The position numbers and the translations under genes were made by a program. Of a stretch of 64,000 nt of DNA, positions 26,102 to 35,291 are shown piece by piece. The stretch's first letter is position 1. Each line of letters starts with the position of its first letter. Below the pieces are notes generated by a model that was not told the DNA's origin, made no database searches, and saw nothing but the letters and a program-made list of their open reading frames with translations. This DNA comes from Streptomyces sp. WAC 01529 (lineage in GTDB: Bacteria; Actinomycetota; Actinomycetes; Streptomycetales; Streptomycetaceae), in contig NZ_CP029617.1 of the NCBI RefSeq assembly GCF_003945545.1, forward strand, positions 3,111,001 to 3,175,000, read 5' to 3'.

Positions 26102-28200
26102 GGCGAGGAGGCCCCGGAAGGCAGGAAGAGCCGCCGGACGACGCGTTCGGCGGCCTTCCCGTCGTCGTAGGGGCAGAAGCGCGCCCGGAACGCGGACCGC
26201 AGCTTCGCCGCCTCCGGCGTGTCCCAGCCGCCGCCGCGGAACAGCTCGGTCAGCTCGTCCTCGGTGGTGGCCACGGCCCCCGGCGTCTCGCCCGGCCGCC
26301 CGGAGAGCAGGTCGAAGTAGGTGCCGCGGGCCAGCCGGTAGGCCTGCCAGTCGGGGGCGTACGTCACGATCGGGCGGTCCAGGCAGGCGTAGTCGAACAT
26401 CAGCGACGAGTAGTCCGTGACGAGCGCGTCGGCGGCGAGGCAGAGGTCCTCCACGCGCGCGTGGCCGGTGACGTCGATGAGCCGCGGGTGCGCGTCGAGC
26501 CCGGCGTCGGCGCCGTAGAAGTAGTGGGCGCGCACGAGGACGACGTATTGGGGGCCGAGCCGTTCGGCGAACCGCTTGAGGTCCAGGCGGGGCAGGAAGC
26601 CCTTCTGGTAGTCGCGGTGGGTCGGCGCGTACAGCAGCACGGTCCGCCCGTCGCCGACGCCCAGCTGCGTGCGGATGCGGGCGATCTCCTCCTCGCCCGT
26701 CGTGAAGTACACGTCGTTGCGCGGATAGCCCGCCTCCAGCGGCTGGTAGGCGGTGGAAGGGTAGACGCGCTCCCAGATCTCCGTGGAGTGCGGGTTGGCG
26801 GAGAGGCTGAAGTCCCACTGGTCGGTGTGGTCCAGGACCTTCTGGAAGCTGATGCCGTGCGTGCCCGCCGGGTAGCGGCGCTGGTCCAGGCCCATCTTCT
26901 TCAGCGGGGTGCCGTGGTGGGTCTGGAGGTAGACCTGGCCGGGGCGCTTGGTGAAGCCGCCGGGGAAGCTGGAGTTGTTGACGAGGTACGTGGCCGTCGC
27001 CATCGCCTGCCAGTAGCGCCGGGAGCCTTCGACGACGTAGTCGACGCCTGCGGGCACCTTGTGCTTGTGGCGTCCGGAGACCACCCACACGCCCCGGATG
27101 TGCGGGGCCAGTTCGCGGGCCTTGGCGTGGATGGCGGCGGGGTTGCAGGAGACCGCGCGGTTCCAGTAGGCGCCGTAGACCGCGAGGTGCGGGTCGAGGG
27201 AGCGGTGCAGGTCGGTGCGGTAGGCGGCGCGCATGGCGCGGGCGCGCAGCCTCTTCTTCTGCTGCTTGAGGTGCCGGGTGAGGCGCAGGCGCCGGGTCTC
27301 GGCCTTGCGCAGGCCTTCGTAGGCGGTGAAGGAGGCGGCGGCGAGGGCCTTCTCCTCGGGGGTGCGGGGCTCGGTGCCGGGGGCCGCGCAGGCCCGGTGG
27401 AGGCGGGCCGCCTCGCGGAAGAAGTCGCGCCGGTCGGCAGCGCGGATCCGGCCCGGGTCGTCGAGGACGGCGAGGAGGTGGGCGGCGGCGTGCGGCAGGA
27501 GCCGGGCGCGGTCGGCGGGTCCGGCGGCGGCGAGGAGTTCCTCGTACCGCCCGACGAGCGCGAAGTGGTGCCTGCCCGGCGTCTTGGCGAAGCTGCCGCC
27601 GCGCCGCTCGCGCCAGCGCACGCAGCTCCGGTCGAGGACGGCGAGCCGCTCGCCCGCGCGCAGGGTCGCGGTGTGGACGGGCACCACGTCCTCGTACGCC
27701 CCTTCGGAGAAGGCCAGTTGGCTCTCGCGCCAGAAATCGCGGCGGAATACGCGGTTCCAGGCGGCCGGGGTGACGGAGAGCGGGTCGCCGGTGAGATGGT
27801 CGCCGCCGGGGCGGACGGTCTCCCACCAGTCGATGCGGTCGTGCGCGAAGAGCAGGACGTCCGGGTCGCCGTGTTCCGTGAGGGCCGCGTCGACGGCTTC
27901 GAGGGCGCCCGGCAGCAGCACGTCGTCGCCGTCGAGGAAGAGGAGATGGCCGCCGGTGGCGTGCTCGGCGCCGGTGTTGCGGGCGGGGCCGGTGCCCACC
28001 TGCGCGGTCAGGCGCAGCAGTTGCACGCGCGGGTCGCGCTCGGCGTACTCCGCGGCGATCGCGGCGCAGGCGTCGGGCGAGGCGTCGTCGACGACGATCA
28101 GTTCGAGGTCGCCGAAGGACTGGGTGACCACCGAGTCCAGGCATTCGCGCAGGTAGCCCTGGACGCGGTGGGCGGGGACGACAACGGAGAAGCGCGGCAT
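26089..28200 (-). CDS. Bifunctional GT2-TagF-like polymerase A (703 aa)
   Basis: The N-terminal GT2 domain (about 1-230) has VVDDASPD and FLDGDD, so its donor-site acidic residues are intact. The C-terminal CDP-glycerol:poly(glycerophosphate) transferase-like domain (about 330-695) carries QTHHGTPLKK with the catalytic His429, LLYAPTHRD, VLVRAHYF and TDYSSLMFDYA. TagF enzymes polymerise polyol-phosphate onto a lipid-linked primer; the actual unit here is unknown. Unlike the two largest paralogs, it lacks a long middle beta region. It starts at ATG 28200, divergent from the next TagF-like gene, with a palindrome in the 148-bp gap. Confidence 0.92.
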   Translation of the reverse strand: MPRFSVVVPAHRVQGYLRECLDSVVTQSFGDLELIVVDDASPDACAAIAAEYAERDPRVQLLRLTAQVGTGPARNTGAEHATGGHLLFLDGDDVLLPGALEAVDAALTEHGDPDVLLFAHDRIDWWETVRPGGDHLTGDPLSVTPAAWNRVFRRDFWRESQLAFSEGAYEDVVPVHTATLRAGERLAVLDRSCVRWRERRGGSFAKTPGRHHFALVGRYEELLAAAGPADRARLLPHAAAHLLAVLDDPGRIRAADRRDFFREAARLHRACAAPGTEPRTPEEKALAAASFTAYEGLRKAETRRLRLTRHLKQQKKRLRARAMRAAYRTDLHRSLDPHLAVYGAYWNRAVSCNPAAIHAKARELAPHIRGVWVVSGRHKHKVPAGVDYVVEGSRRYWQAMATATYLVNNSSFPGGFTKRPGQVYLQTHHGTPLKKMGLDQRRYPAGTHGISFQKVLDHTDQWDFSLSANPHSTEIWERVYPSTAYQPLEAGYPRNDVYFTTGEEEIARIRTQLGVGDGRTVLLYAPTHRDYQKGFLPRLDLKRFAERLGPQYVVLVRAHYFYGADAGLDAHPRLIDVTGHARVEDLCLAADALVTDYSSLMFDYACLDRPIVTYAPDWQAYRLARGTYFDLLSGRPGETPGAVATTEDELTELFRGGGWDTPEAAKLRSAFRARFCPYDDGKAAERVVRRLFLPSGASSPQDS

Positions 28201-28269
28201 GACAACCGACCGTAGTCAGCGGGGCACGGCCTGTCGAAGACCTCCCGTCACTCATTGGGGTGACAGACG

Positions 28270-28289
28270 CCGACGGTACTGACCGTCGG
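28270..28289. promoter_or_regulatory. Perfect inverted repeat between two divergent TagF-like genes
   Basis: CCGACGGT and ACCGTCGG are separated by ACTG. It lies 70 bases upstream of one gene and 60-80 bases upstream of the other, where an operator would be expected. No regulator is assigned. Confidence 0.4.
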
Positions 28290-28348
28290 GAGCGACGAGC
28301 GGGCAAATGGGGCTAAATATGCCGTACTCCCATGAAAGGCCGGTCGCC

Positions 28349-31300
28349 GTGCAGCCCCGTCTCAGCGTCGTCGTGCCCATCTACAACGTCGAGGAGTTCC
28401 TGGAGGAGTGCCTGGAGTCGATCGCCCGGCAGACCCTGCACACCGCGGCCGGCCCGGGACGGTCCGGCGGGCCCGAGGGGCCGGGCGGCCTCGAATGCGT
28501 CATGGTCGACGACGGCTCGACCGACGCCAGCCCGCTCATCGCGCGTGAGTTCGCCGCCAGGGACCCCCGTTTCGTCTACGTCCGCCAGCGCAACGCCGGG
28601 CTGAGCGCCGCCCGCAACACCGGCGTGCGCAAGGCCTCGCCCACCGCCGAGTTCCTGACCTTCGTCGACAGCGACGACGTCGTGCCGCACGACGCGTACG
28701 AGCGGATGATCGCGAGCCTGGACGAGACCGGCTCGGACTTCGCGAGCGGCAACGTCTGGCGGCTCACCGAGCGCGGCCGCTCGCAGGCCTGGCAGTACAA
28801 GTGGCTGACCGAGCCGCGGGCGCGTACGCACATCTCCCGCGACCTGGACCTGCTCTCCGACCGCGTGGCCTGGAACAAGGTGTTCCGCCGCGCCTTCTGG
28901 GACCGGCACCGCTTCACCTTCCCCGAGGGCAAGCTCTACGAGGACACGCCCGTGATGATCCCGGCGCACTTCCTCGCCGGGTCCGTGGACGTGCTCAGCG
29001 ACCACGTCTACTACTGGCGGGTCCGCGAGGGCTCCATCACCCGGCGGCGCACCGACGTCAAGGGCGTGCGGGACCGCATCGCGGCGTGCGCGCACGTCAG
29101 CGGCTTCCTCGCCGAGCACGCGCCGGAGATGAAGAAGACGTACGACGCCTCCTGCCTGCGCGACGACTTCGTGTACTTCCTGGAGGGGCTGCCGATGGGC
29201 GGCCCCGAGTACCGCGCCGCGTTCATGACGGACACGGCGGCCTTCCTGCGCCGCGCCGACCCGTCCGTGATCGCCGGGCTCCCCGTCGACCTGCGCATCA
29301 AATGGCAGCTCGTCCGTGAGGCGCGCACCGCCGAACTCATCGAGCTGCTCGCCTTCGAGCGGGCCAACGGCACCGCCTTCCACGTCCGCGGGGCGCTGCG
29401 CCGCCGCGCCTGCTACCCGGGCCTCGGCCGCGTCCCCGAGAAGCTGGCGCGGATCGGGCGTGCTGACCTGCCCGTGGTGGCGCGGGTCGGTGAGGCGCGG
29501 TGGGACGCCGAGGGCAAGCTGCGGATCAGCGGATACGCGTACGTACGCAATCTGGCGGCGACCCGCCCCGGGCACTCCGTCAAGGCGGGGCTGCTCAAGT
29601 CGGCGCACAGCAGGGGGCGGTTCCGGCACGTGCCGACGAGGACGGTCGCCGCGCCGCAGGCCACCGAGCAGTCGCGCCAGCAGCTGCACTGCTACGACCT
29701 GTCCGGCTTCGAGATGACCGTCGACCCCGAGCAGCTGAAGACGGGCGGGACGTGGCAGCCGGGGAACTGGCTGCTCGGCGTGGTCGTCGCCGGGCACGGC
29801 ACGGTGCGGCGCGCGGCCGTGCGGTCCGCCGACGGGGCGTCCGCCCAGTCCCTGGTGCGCGAACTCGGCGACGGGCTCCGCCTGGTCCTCGGCTTCAGCA
29901 AGGGGCGGCTCGTGCTGCGGGTCCAGGAGTACGCGGCGCGCGTGGACGCCCATCGGCGCGACGGCGGCGACGTGGTGCTCAGCGGGAGCCTGCCGGGGCG
30001 GGTGCGGCCCAGGGCCCTGCGGCTCACCCACAAGCACTCCGGCACGGACCTCGACTATCCGGTGGCCCTCGCGGACGACCGCTTCGAGGTCCGGGTGCGG
30101 CTCGCGGATCTCGCGGGGGTGGCCCCTACCCCGCACCTCGCGCCCAAGGAGGTCGAGCCGCCGCACGGTGACCGCTGGCAGGCCAACCTCGTGCTGCCCG
30201 ACGGCAGGCTGAAGTCCCTCGCGGCGACGCTGGACCTGGCCCCCGGGCGGTACGCCTCGGATACGGGCCGCGAGCTGTGCGCCACCGCCAACGACCAGGG
30301 GCAGCTGGTCGTCGAAGTGACCCGGCAGCCGATCGCCGACCGTGTCGCGTGGGGCGCGGACGGCACGCTGACCGTCGATCTGCTGGCGTCGCAGTCCGGC
30401 TGGCCCGAGGCGGAGTTCGTCCTGCGGCACAGCGGCCGCGACGAGGAGCTGGCGGTACCGGCCGTACGCGAGGGCGAGCGGCTGCGGGCGGTGGTGGCGC
30501 CGGGGGGCGGGGCGCTGCGGGAGGGGCGGTGGTACGCGTTCCTGCGGGAGGCGGGGGCGGAGGCCAGGGCCGGGGGCGGGGAGTGCCGGGAGGCCGAAAG
30601 GGCTGAGGGAGCCGGGCGGCGTGAGGATGGCATGCCCGTGCGGCTGCTCGCCTCCGTTGCCGCGAGGCTGCCGGTCCACCAGGCCGTCCAGGGGCGGGAG
30701 TTCACCGTCGACCGGCGGTTCGGGGACCGGCTGCTCGTCGAGGCGGGGTCCGTCCTCGCCCGCTCCGAGCGCGGCGCCTACCGCCGGCACCGGCTGCGCA
30801 CCGCCCACTATCCGAACCACCGCGAGCGGCCGCTGAGGGACGCCGTCCTGTACTTCGACGGCGACTCGCCCCGCGCCGTCCACGAGGAGCTGGTGCGGCG
30901 CGGCGCCGACGTCGAGCACCTGTGGGTCACGCACGACCAGCAGACCCGCGTCCCGGCCGGCGCGAAGGGCGTGGAGGAGCACAGCGCCGCCTGGTACGAG
31001 GCGCTGGCCCGCTGCCGCCGCATCGTCACGGCGGGCCATCTGCCGGACTTCTTCGAGCGCCGCGAGGGCCAGACCGTCGTACAGACCTGGAACGGCGCCC
31101 CGCTCAAGCGCATCGGCACCGACCTCACCGGCACCCTCTACGCCGACCACGGCCACCTCGACGCCCTGCCCAGGCTCTCCCGCCAGTGGGACGTGCTGGT
31201 CTCGCCGAACCGCTTCTCCACCCCGCACCTGGGCCGCGCCCTCGCCTACGACGGTGAGGTCCTGGAAGCGGGCTCGCCCCGCAACGACGTGCTGTTCGGC

Positions 31301-31894
31301 GACGACCGCCGCAAGACCGCCGAGCGCGTCCGCCGCGAACTCGGCCTCACCCCGGACAAGCGGATCGTGCTGTACGCGCCGACGTACCGGGACCATCTCG
31401 CCTACTCCCCCGGCCGGTTCCGGTACGAGCCCGCGCTCGACTTCCGCGCCGCCGAGTCGGTGCTCGGCGACGACCACGTCCTGCTGGTGCGCAAGCACCC
31501 GCTGACCTCGGGCAGGCTGCCGGGCGCCCGCGCCCCCTTCGTACGCGATGTGTCGGCCCATCCCCGCGCCGCCGAACTCCTGCTGATCGCGGACGTGCTG
31601 GTGACCGACTACTCCTCGCTGATGTTCGACTTCGCGCACACCGGGCGTCCGATGCTCTTCCACGCGTACGACCTGGAGCACTACCGCGACACCGTGCGCG
31701 GCTTCTACCTCGACTTCGAGACGAGCGCCCCCGGCCCGCTGCTCGCCTCCACCGGCGAGGTCGTCGAGGCGCTGCGGGACCTGGACGCGATCGCGGCCCG
31801 GCACACGGACGCGTACACGGCGTTCCGCGAGGCCTACTGCGACCTGGACGACGGCAGGGCGGCGGCCCGCGTCGTGGAGAGGCTGATGCGGTGA
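28349..31894 (+). CDS. GT2-TagF-like fusion B with altered TagF active site (1181 aa)
   Basis: The GTG at 28349 is preferred (AAAGG upstream, and the product begins VQPRLSVVVP, like its paralog), though the frame opens at 28307. The GT2 domain (about 1-250) is intact, with VDDGSTD and FVDSDD. A middle region of about 450 residues contains tandem beta modules (such as RALRLTHKHSGTDLDYPV). The TagF-like domain (about 800-1180) has YAPTYRD, VLLVRKH and TDYSSLMFDFA, but the catalytic HGT is replaced by NGA in QTWNGAPLKRIG: Asn915 stands where the other three paralogs have His. The TagF half may therefore be inactive or changed in chemistry. Translation couples by GTGA to the membrane-protein gene. 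Confidence 0.88.
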   Translation: MQPRLSVVVPIYNVEEFLEECLESIARQTLHTAAGPGRSGGPEGPGGLECVMVDDGSTDASPLIAREFAARDPRFVYVRQRNAGLSAARNTGVRKASPTAEFLTFVDSDDVVPHDAYERMIASLDETGSDFASGNVWRLTERGRSQAWQYKWLTEPRARTHISRDLDLLSDRVAWNKVFRRAFWDRHRFTFPEGKLYEDTPVMIPAHFLAGSVDVLSDHVYYWRVREGSITRRRTDVKGVRDRIAACAHVSGFLAEHAPEMKKTYDASCLRDDFVYFLEGLPMGGPEYRAAFMTDTAAFLRRADPSVIAGLPVDLRIKWQLVREARTAELIELLAFERANGTAFHVRGALRRRACYPGLGRVPEKLARIGRADLPVVARVGEARWDAEGKLRISGYAYVRNLAATRPGHSVKAGLLKSAHSRGRFRHVPTRTVAAPQATEQSRQQLHCYDLSGFEMTVDPEQLKTGGTWQPGNWLLGVVVAGHGTVRRAAVRSADGASAQSLVRELGDGLRLVLGFSKGRLVLRVQEYAARVDAHRRDGGDVVLSGSLPGRVRPRALRLTHKHSGTDLDYPVALADDRFEVRVRLADLAGVAPTPHLAPKEVEPPHGDRWQANLVLPDGRLKSLAATLDLAPGRYASDTGRELCATANDQGQLVVEVTRQPIADRVAWGADGTLTVDLLASQSGWPEAEFVLRHSGRDEELAVPAVREGERLRAVVAPGGGALREGRWYAFLREAGAEARAGGGECREAERAEGAGRREDGMPVRLLASVAARLPVHQAVQGREFTVDRRFGDRLLVEAGSVLARSERGAYRRHRLRTAHYPNHRERPLRDAVLYFDGDSPRAVHEELVRRGADVEHLWVTHDQQTRVPAGAKGVEEHSAAWYEALARCRRIVTAGHLPDFFERREGQTVVQTWNGAPLKRIGTDLTGTLYADHGHLDALPRLSRQWDVLVSPNRFSTPHLGRALAYDGEVLEAGSPRNDVLFGDDRRKTAERVRRELGLTPDKRIVLYAPTYRDHLAYSPGRFRYEPALDFRAAESVLGDDHVLLVRKHPLTSGRLPGARAPFVRDVSAHPRAAELLLIADVLVTDYSSLMFDFAHTGRPMLFHAYDLEHYRDTVRGFYLDFETSAPGPLLASTGEVVEALRDLDAIAARHTDAYTAFREAYCDLDDGRAAARVVERLMR

Positions 31895-33486
31895 CCGGCA
31901 CGACGCTCCTCGCCCGCGGCACCGCCCACGGCGCGACGGCGCTGCGCGGCGGCGGCCGGTGGCGCCCCTCCCCCTACCTGGTCTTCGGCGGGCTGTTCTG
32001 GCTGGTGATGTCGCTGGCGTTCTGGCGGGTGCCGATGTGCTGCGACTTCGGGCAGCACGCGGCGGTGGTCGAGCGCCTCAAGGACGACCTGCTCCACCCC
32101 GCGCACCCGATGGCGGACCTGCCGGGCGAGGGCAGCGCGTACTACTCGCCGTACGCGGTCGCCCAGGGCGTGTTCGCCAAGGTGACGGGGCTCGCGGGCT
32201 GGCAGGTCGTGAAGCTGGCGGGCCCGCTCAACCTCCTGGTCCTGCTCACCGGCATCGGCCGTTTCGTGCGCGGCCTCACCACGCGGCCGTGGGCGCCGGT
32301 GCTCGCGCTGTGCGCGATGGTGCTGCTGTGGGGCACGCGCATGGCGTGGTGGAGCGGCTATCTGGGCCTGATGTCGATGACGGGGAACCTCGGCTACCCC
32401 TCGACGTTCGCGATCGGGCTCGCGTTCTGGGCGTGGGCGTGGGCCGGTTCGCTGGCCCGGGGCCCCCGCTGGGATTCGGCGTGGGCGTCGGGGCGGGGCC
32501 TTTGGCCTTACGTCGGTCTGGGCGCCCTGTGCGGGCTCATCCTGCTCATCCACCCGATCTCGTCGGTGGCGGCGGTGCTCGGCGTGGTCGCGTTCGCGGC
32601 GTCCGACCGCAGGGTGTGGGCGTGGGCACGGCTCGGGGCGTGGGCGGCGACCGGTCTGACCGCGGCGGTCGTGGCGGCGCTCTGGCCGTACTTCAGCGTC
32701 TTCTCCCTGGTCGGCGATGAGAGCGTCGACTGGATCCACCGCCAGCTCTACACCGAGATGCCGCAGCGCTTCTGGCTCGCGCTGCTCGGGCTCCCGGCCC
32801 TGTGGCTGCGGCTGCGCAGGGACCGCAGGGATCCGCTGGTGCTGATGTTCGTCCTGGAGTGCGCGGTCGTCGCGTACGGCTGGGTCAGCGGCCACTACAC
32901 CTACGGCCGCATCCTCGGCCTGACCCTGGTCCCGCTCCAGTTCGCCCTCGCCATCGAGCTGGCGGCGCCGCGGACCTGGGGGTGGCGGCGGGGCGCGCTC
33001 GCGGGGGCGGCGGCGCTCGGGGCCTGCGTGGGGTTCTTCCAGATCCAGGCGGGCGCCGTCGTGCCGCGCGCGCTCGACCCGATCGGCTTCGACCAGCCGC
33101 CGCGCTGGCCCGGCTACGGCTGGGCGGTCGAGCACATGCGCCGGGGCGACGTCGTCCTGACCAACGGCTACTGGCCCACGCGGTCGGTGCCCGGTCACGG
33201 CGCCAACCTCGTCGCGCCCGCCTGGCCGGACGCCTCGCTCGACGAGGACGTGCGCAATCGCCGCCTGGCGGCCGTACGCGCCTATCTCTCCCCCGACTCC
33301 ACGCGCGCGGGGCGCATGGCGACCGTGCGCCGCTACGAGGTGCGGTGGCTGCTGCTCAGCCGCGACCAGAAGGTGCCTCCGGAGGCGGTGGTCGTCGACT
33401 GGAGCCGGCGGACCGGCGAGGTGCTGGCGCGGGTCGGCGGGTCGGCGGGTCAAAAGCCCCACAAGGAGGCAAGGCCGCACCCATGA
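31891..33486 (+). CDS. Polytopic membrane protein, GT-C-like (paralog 1)
   Basis: The 531-residue protein has about ten membrane helices and a soluble C-terminal domain (about 390-531). A conserved acidic residue follows helix 1 (Asp52 in CCDFGQHAAVVE), which is where GT-C enzymes using polyprenyl-phosphate sugars hold a catalytic Asp. Other marks shared with the second copy at 48209-49741 are YYSPY, GYPSTFAIGL and GHYTYGRIL. It starts with GTG at 31891, overlapping the TagF-like stop by 4 bases, so it is probably made with that protein. A role as an extracytoplasmic glycosyltransferase decorating the polymer is inference from topology and from the operon partners of its paralog. Confidence 0.8.
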   Translation: MTGTTLLARGTAHGATALRGGGRWRPSPYLVFGGLFWLVMSLAFWRVPMCCDFGQHAAVVERLKDDLLHPAHPMADLPGEGSAYYSPYAVAQGVFAKVTGLAGWQVVKLAGPLNLLVLLTGIGRFVRGLTTRPWAPVLALCAMVLLWGTRMAWWSGYLGLMSMTGNLGYPSTFAIGLAFWAWAWAGSLARGPRWDSAWASGRGLWPYVGLGALCGLILLIHPISSVAAVLGVVAFAASDRRVWAWARLGAWAATGLTAAVVAALWPYFSVFSLVGDESVDWIHRQLYTEMPQRFWLALLGLPALWLRLRRDRRDPLVLMFVLECAVVAYGWVSGHYTYGRILGLTLVPLQFALAIELAAPRTWGWRRGALAGAAALGACVGFFQIQAGAVVPRALDPIGFDQPPRWPGYGWAVEHMRRGDVVLTNGYWPTRSVPGHGANLVAPAWPDASLDEDVRNRRLAAVRAYLSPDSTRAGRMATVRRYEVRWLLLSRDQKVPPEAVVVDWSRRTGEVLARVGGSAGQKPHKEARPHP

Positions 33487-33520
33487 ATGCCCCACTAATC
33501 GGATAATTACCAGTAACCAC

Positions 33521-33534
33521 TAACATTTCCCCCG
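33521..33534 (+). promoter_or_regulatory. Possible promoter for a leaderless GT2 transcript
   Basis: TAACAT at 33521-33526 is followed by 7 bases and then the GTG start of the GT2 gene. There is no Shine-Dalgarno sequence (the preceding bases are TTTCCCCC). The 40 bp around it are unusually AT-rich for this genome. No clear -35 hexamer is seen. Confidence 0.4.
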
Positions 33535-35216
33535 TGGACCGCACTCTGTCTCAGCCGACTGCCCAGAACCCCTCCCCCTCTAACGCGTCCGCCTCCCAGG
33601 TCTCCGTCGTCGTGATCGGCTACGACGACGCGGCCCACGTCGCGGACGCGGTGCGCTCCGCGCTGGCCCAAGGTCCCGTCGTCCGCGAGGTGATCGCCGT
33701 CGACGACTGCTCGACGGACGGCAGCGCGGAGATCCTCGCCGCCCTCGCCGAGCGGGACCACCGCGTGAAGGTGATCCGCCGCGCGACCAACAGCGGCGGC
33801 TGCGGCACGCCCCGCAACGACGGCATCGACGCCGCGTCCGCGCCGTACGTGATGTTCCTCGACAGCGACGACGTGCTGCCGCCCGGCGCCGCCATCGCGC
33901 TGCTCGCCGCGGCCGAGCGGCACGGCTGCGAGGTCGCGTCCGGCCTGTGCGTGCGCCGCGAACTGCCCGCAGGGCGCGAGGTGCCCTGGCAGCCCGAGCT
34001 GTACACGAAGGCCCGGCTCGTCGCCCGGCCCGAGCTGCGCACCCGCCTCGTCCACGACACGCTCTGCGTCAACAAGCTCTACCGCACGGACTTTCTGCGC
34101 GCGCACGGCATCCGCTTCCCCGAAGGCCGCTTCATCTACGAGGACTTCGTCTTCACCGCGCGCGTGCTCGCCGCGGGCCCGCGCATCGCGCTCGTCCCGG
34201 ACACGGTGTACGTGTGGCATGTGCGCCGGGCCGCCGCCAAGCTGTCGATCTCCCTGGACCGCGCCGGGATCGCCAACTGGCAGGCCCGCATGGAGGCGCA
34301 CCGCCAGTCCGTGGAGATCCTGCGGGACGCGCGCGGCACCGGGGGCAAGCGGCTCGCGCGGGCGGCCCGCGCCAAGTTCCTCGACCACGGGCTGCGCATG
34401 TACGCCCGTGAACTCCCCTCGCGCGGCAAGGAGTACCAGCGCGAGTGGTGGTCGCTCACGCGCGCGTACCTGACGACGTTCGACGCCGCCGACCTCGACG
34501 CGGCGCCCGCCCCCGGCCGCGTCATCGCGCGCGTCGTCCTCGCCTCCGAGGAGCCGCGCGACCTGGCGCGGCTGCGGCAGGTGGCGGCGCGCCCGGCCCG
34601 GCTCGCCCCGCCGTACCCGAGGGCGGCCGACGCCACCCCGGTCTGGGCGGCCGACCTGCCCCAGGTGACGTTGGAGCACCTGCTCGTACGCCCCATGCGG
34701 CTGCTGCCCCTCGCGGTCGACGGCGAGCTGAGCCCGCGCGCGGGCGGCACGCGGCTCGTGCTGCGGCTGCGGGAGCTGTACGGGCGGGTGGCACAGGCGG
34801 GGCCCGCCACCGTCGACGTCGAGCTGGTCCACCGGTTGAGCGGCCTGCCCGGTCTGCGCAGGACGGCGGCGTTCGCCCCGGAGCGGCCCGGCGAGACCTG
34901 GACGGCCACGGTCCTGCTCGACCTCGGCGCGCTGGACGGGGCGGTGTGGGACGTACGGCTGCGGCTCCACTTCGACGACGGGACCTCGCGGGACACGACC
35001 GCGCGGGCCGTCGCCGGGCCGGGGCTGCTGCGGCGCACGGTGGTGCCGGGCGGGCGGCGCGGCATCCTGCTCGTCCAGCCGTACGCCACCCAGGCGGGGA
35101 ACCTCTCGGTGCGGCTCGCGCCGGGGGTGCGGGGCGTGGCCGGGGTGGTGAAGCGGCGCGCGGCCCGGCTGGTCCGGTCCGCGCTCGACGCCGCACGGCG
35201 TGCTTCGGGGCTCTGA
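33534..35216 (+). CDS. Family 2 glycosyltransferase with C-terminal beta domain (560 aa)
   Basis: The GT2 domain (about 22-260) has VSVVVIGYDD, VDDCSTDGS and the donor/metal site FLDSDD; the SGGCGTPRNDGID segment matches its paralog at 44859. A helical region and a C-terminal beta-rich part (about 370-555, including VDVELVHRLSGLPGL) follow. It has no TagF domain and no membrane helix. It starts at GTG 33534 without a ribosome site and possibly as a leaderless mRNA. It is expected to add a sugar to the lipid-linked polymer or its linkage unit; donor and acceptor are unknown. It lies upstream of galE on the same strand. Confidence 0.85.
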   Translation: MDRTLSQPTAQNPSPSNASASQVSVVVIGYDDAAHVADAVRSALAQGPVVREVIAVDDCSTDGSAEILAALAERDHRVKVIRRATNSGGCGTPRNDGIDAASAPYVMFLDSDDVLPPGAAIALLAAAERHGCEVASGLCVRRELPAGREVPWQPELYTKARLVARPELRTRLVHDTLCVNKLYRTDFLRAHGIRFPEGRFIYEDFVFTARVLAAGPRIALVPDTVYVWHVRRAAAKLSISLDRAGIANWQARMEAHRQSVEILRDARGTGGKRLARAARAKFLDHGLRMYARELPSRGKEYQREWWSLTRAYLTTFDAADLDAAPAPGRVIARVVLASEEPRDLARLRQVAARPARLAPPYPRAADATPVWAADLPQVTLEHLLVRPMRLLPLAVDGELSPRAGGTRLVLRLRELYGRVAQAGPATVDVELVHRLSGLPGLRRTAAFAPERPGETWTATVLLDLGALDGAVWDVRLRLHFDDGTSRDTTARAVAGPGLLRRTVVPGGRRGILLVQPYATQAGNLSVRLAPGVRGVAGVVKRRAARLVRSALDAARRASGL

Positions 35217-35291
35217 CGCGCCCCGTACACGCCCTCTGCGAGACTTGCAGGCCACCTCGACGCACGCGCGACAAGACGGGAATCGACGACC

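Noticed and set aside
23039..28306. A 1755-codon open frame on the minus strand under the GT4-Stealth gene
   Set aside because: It only mirrors the third-position GC bias of the real genes on both strands and contains no recognisable protein segment.
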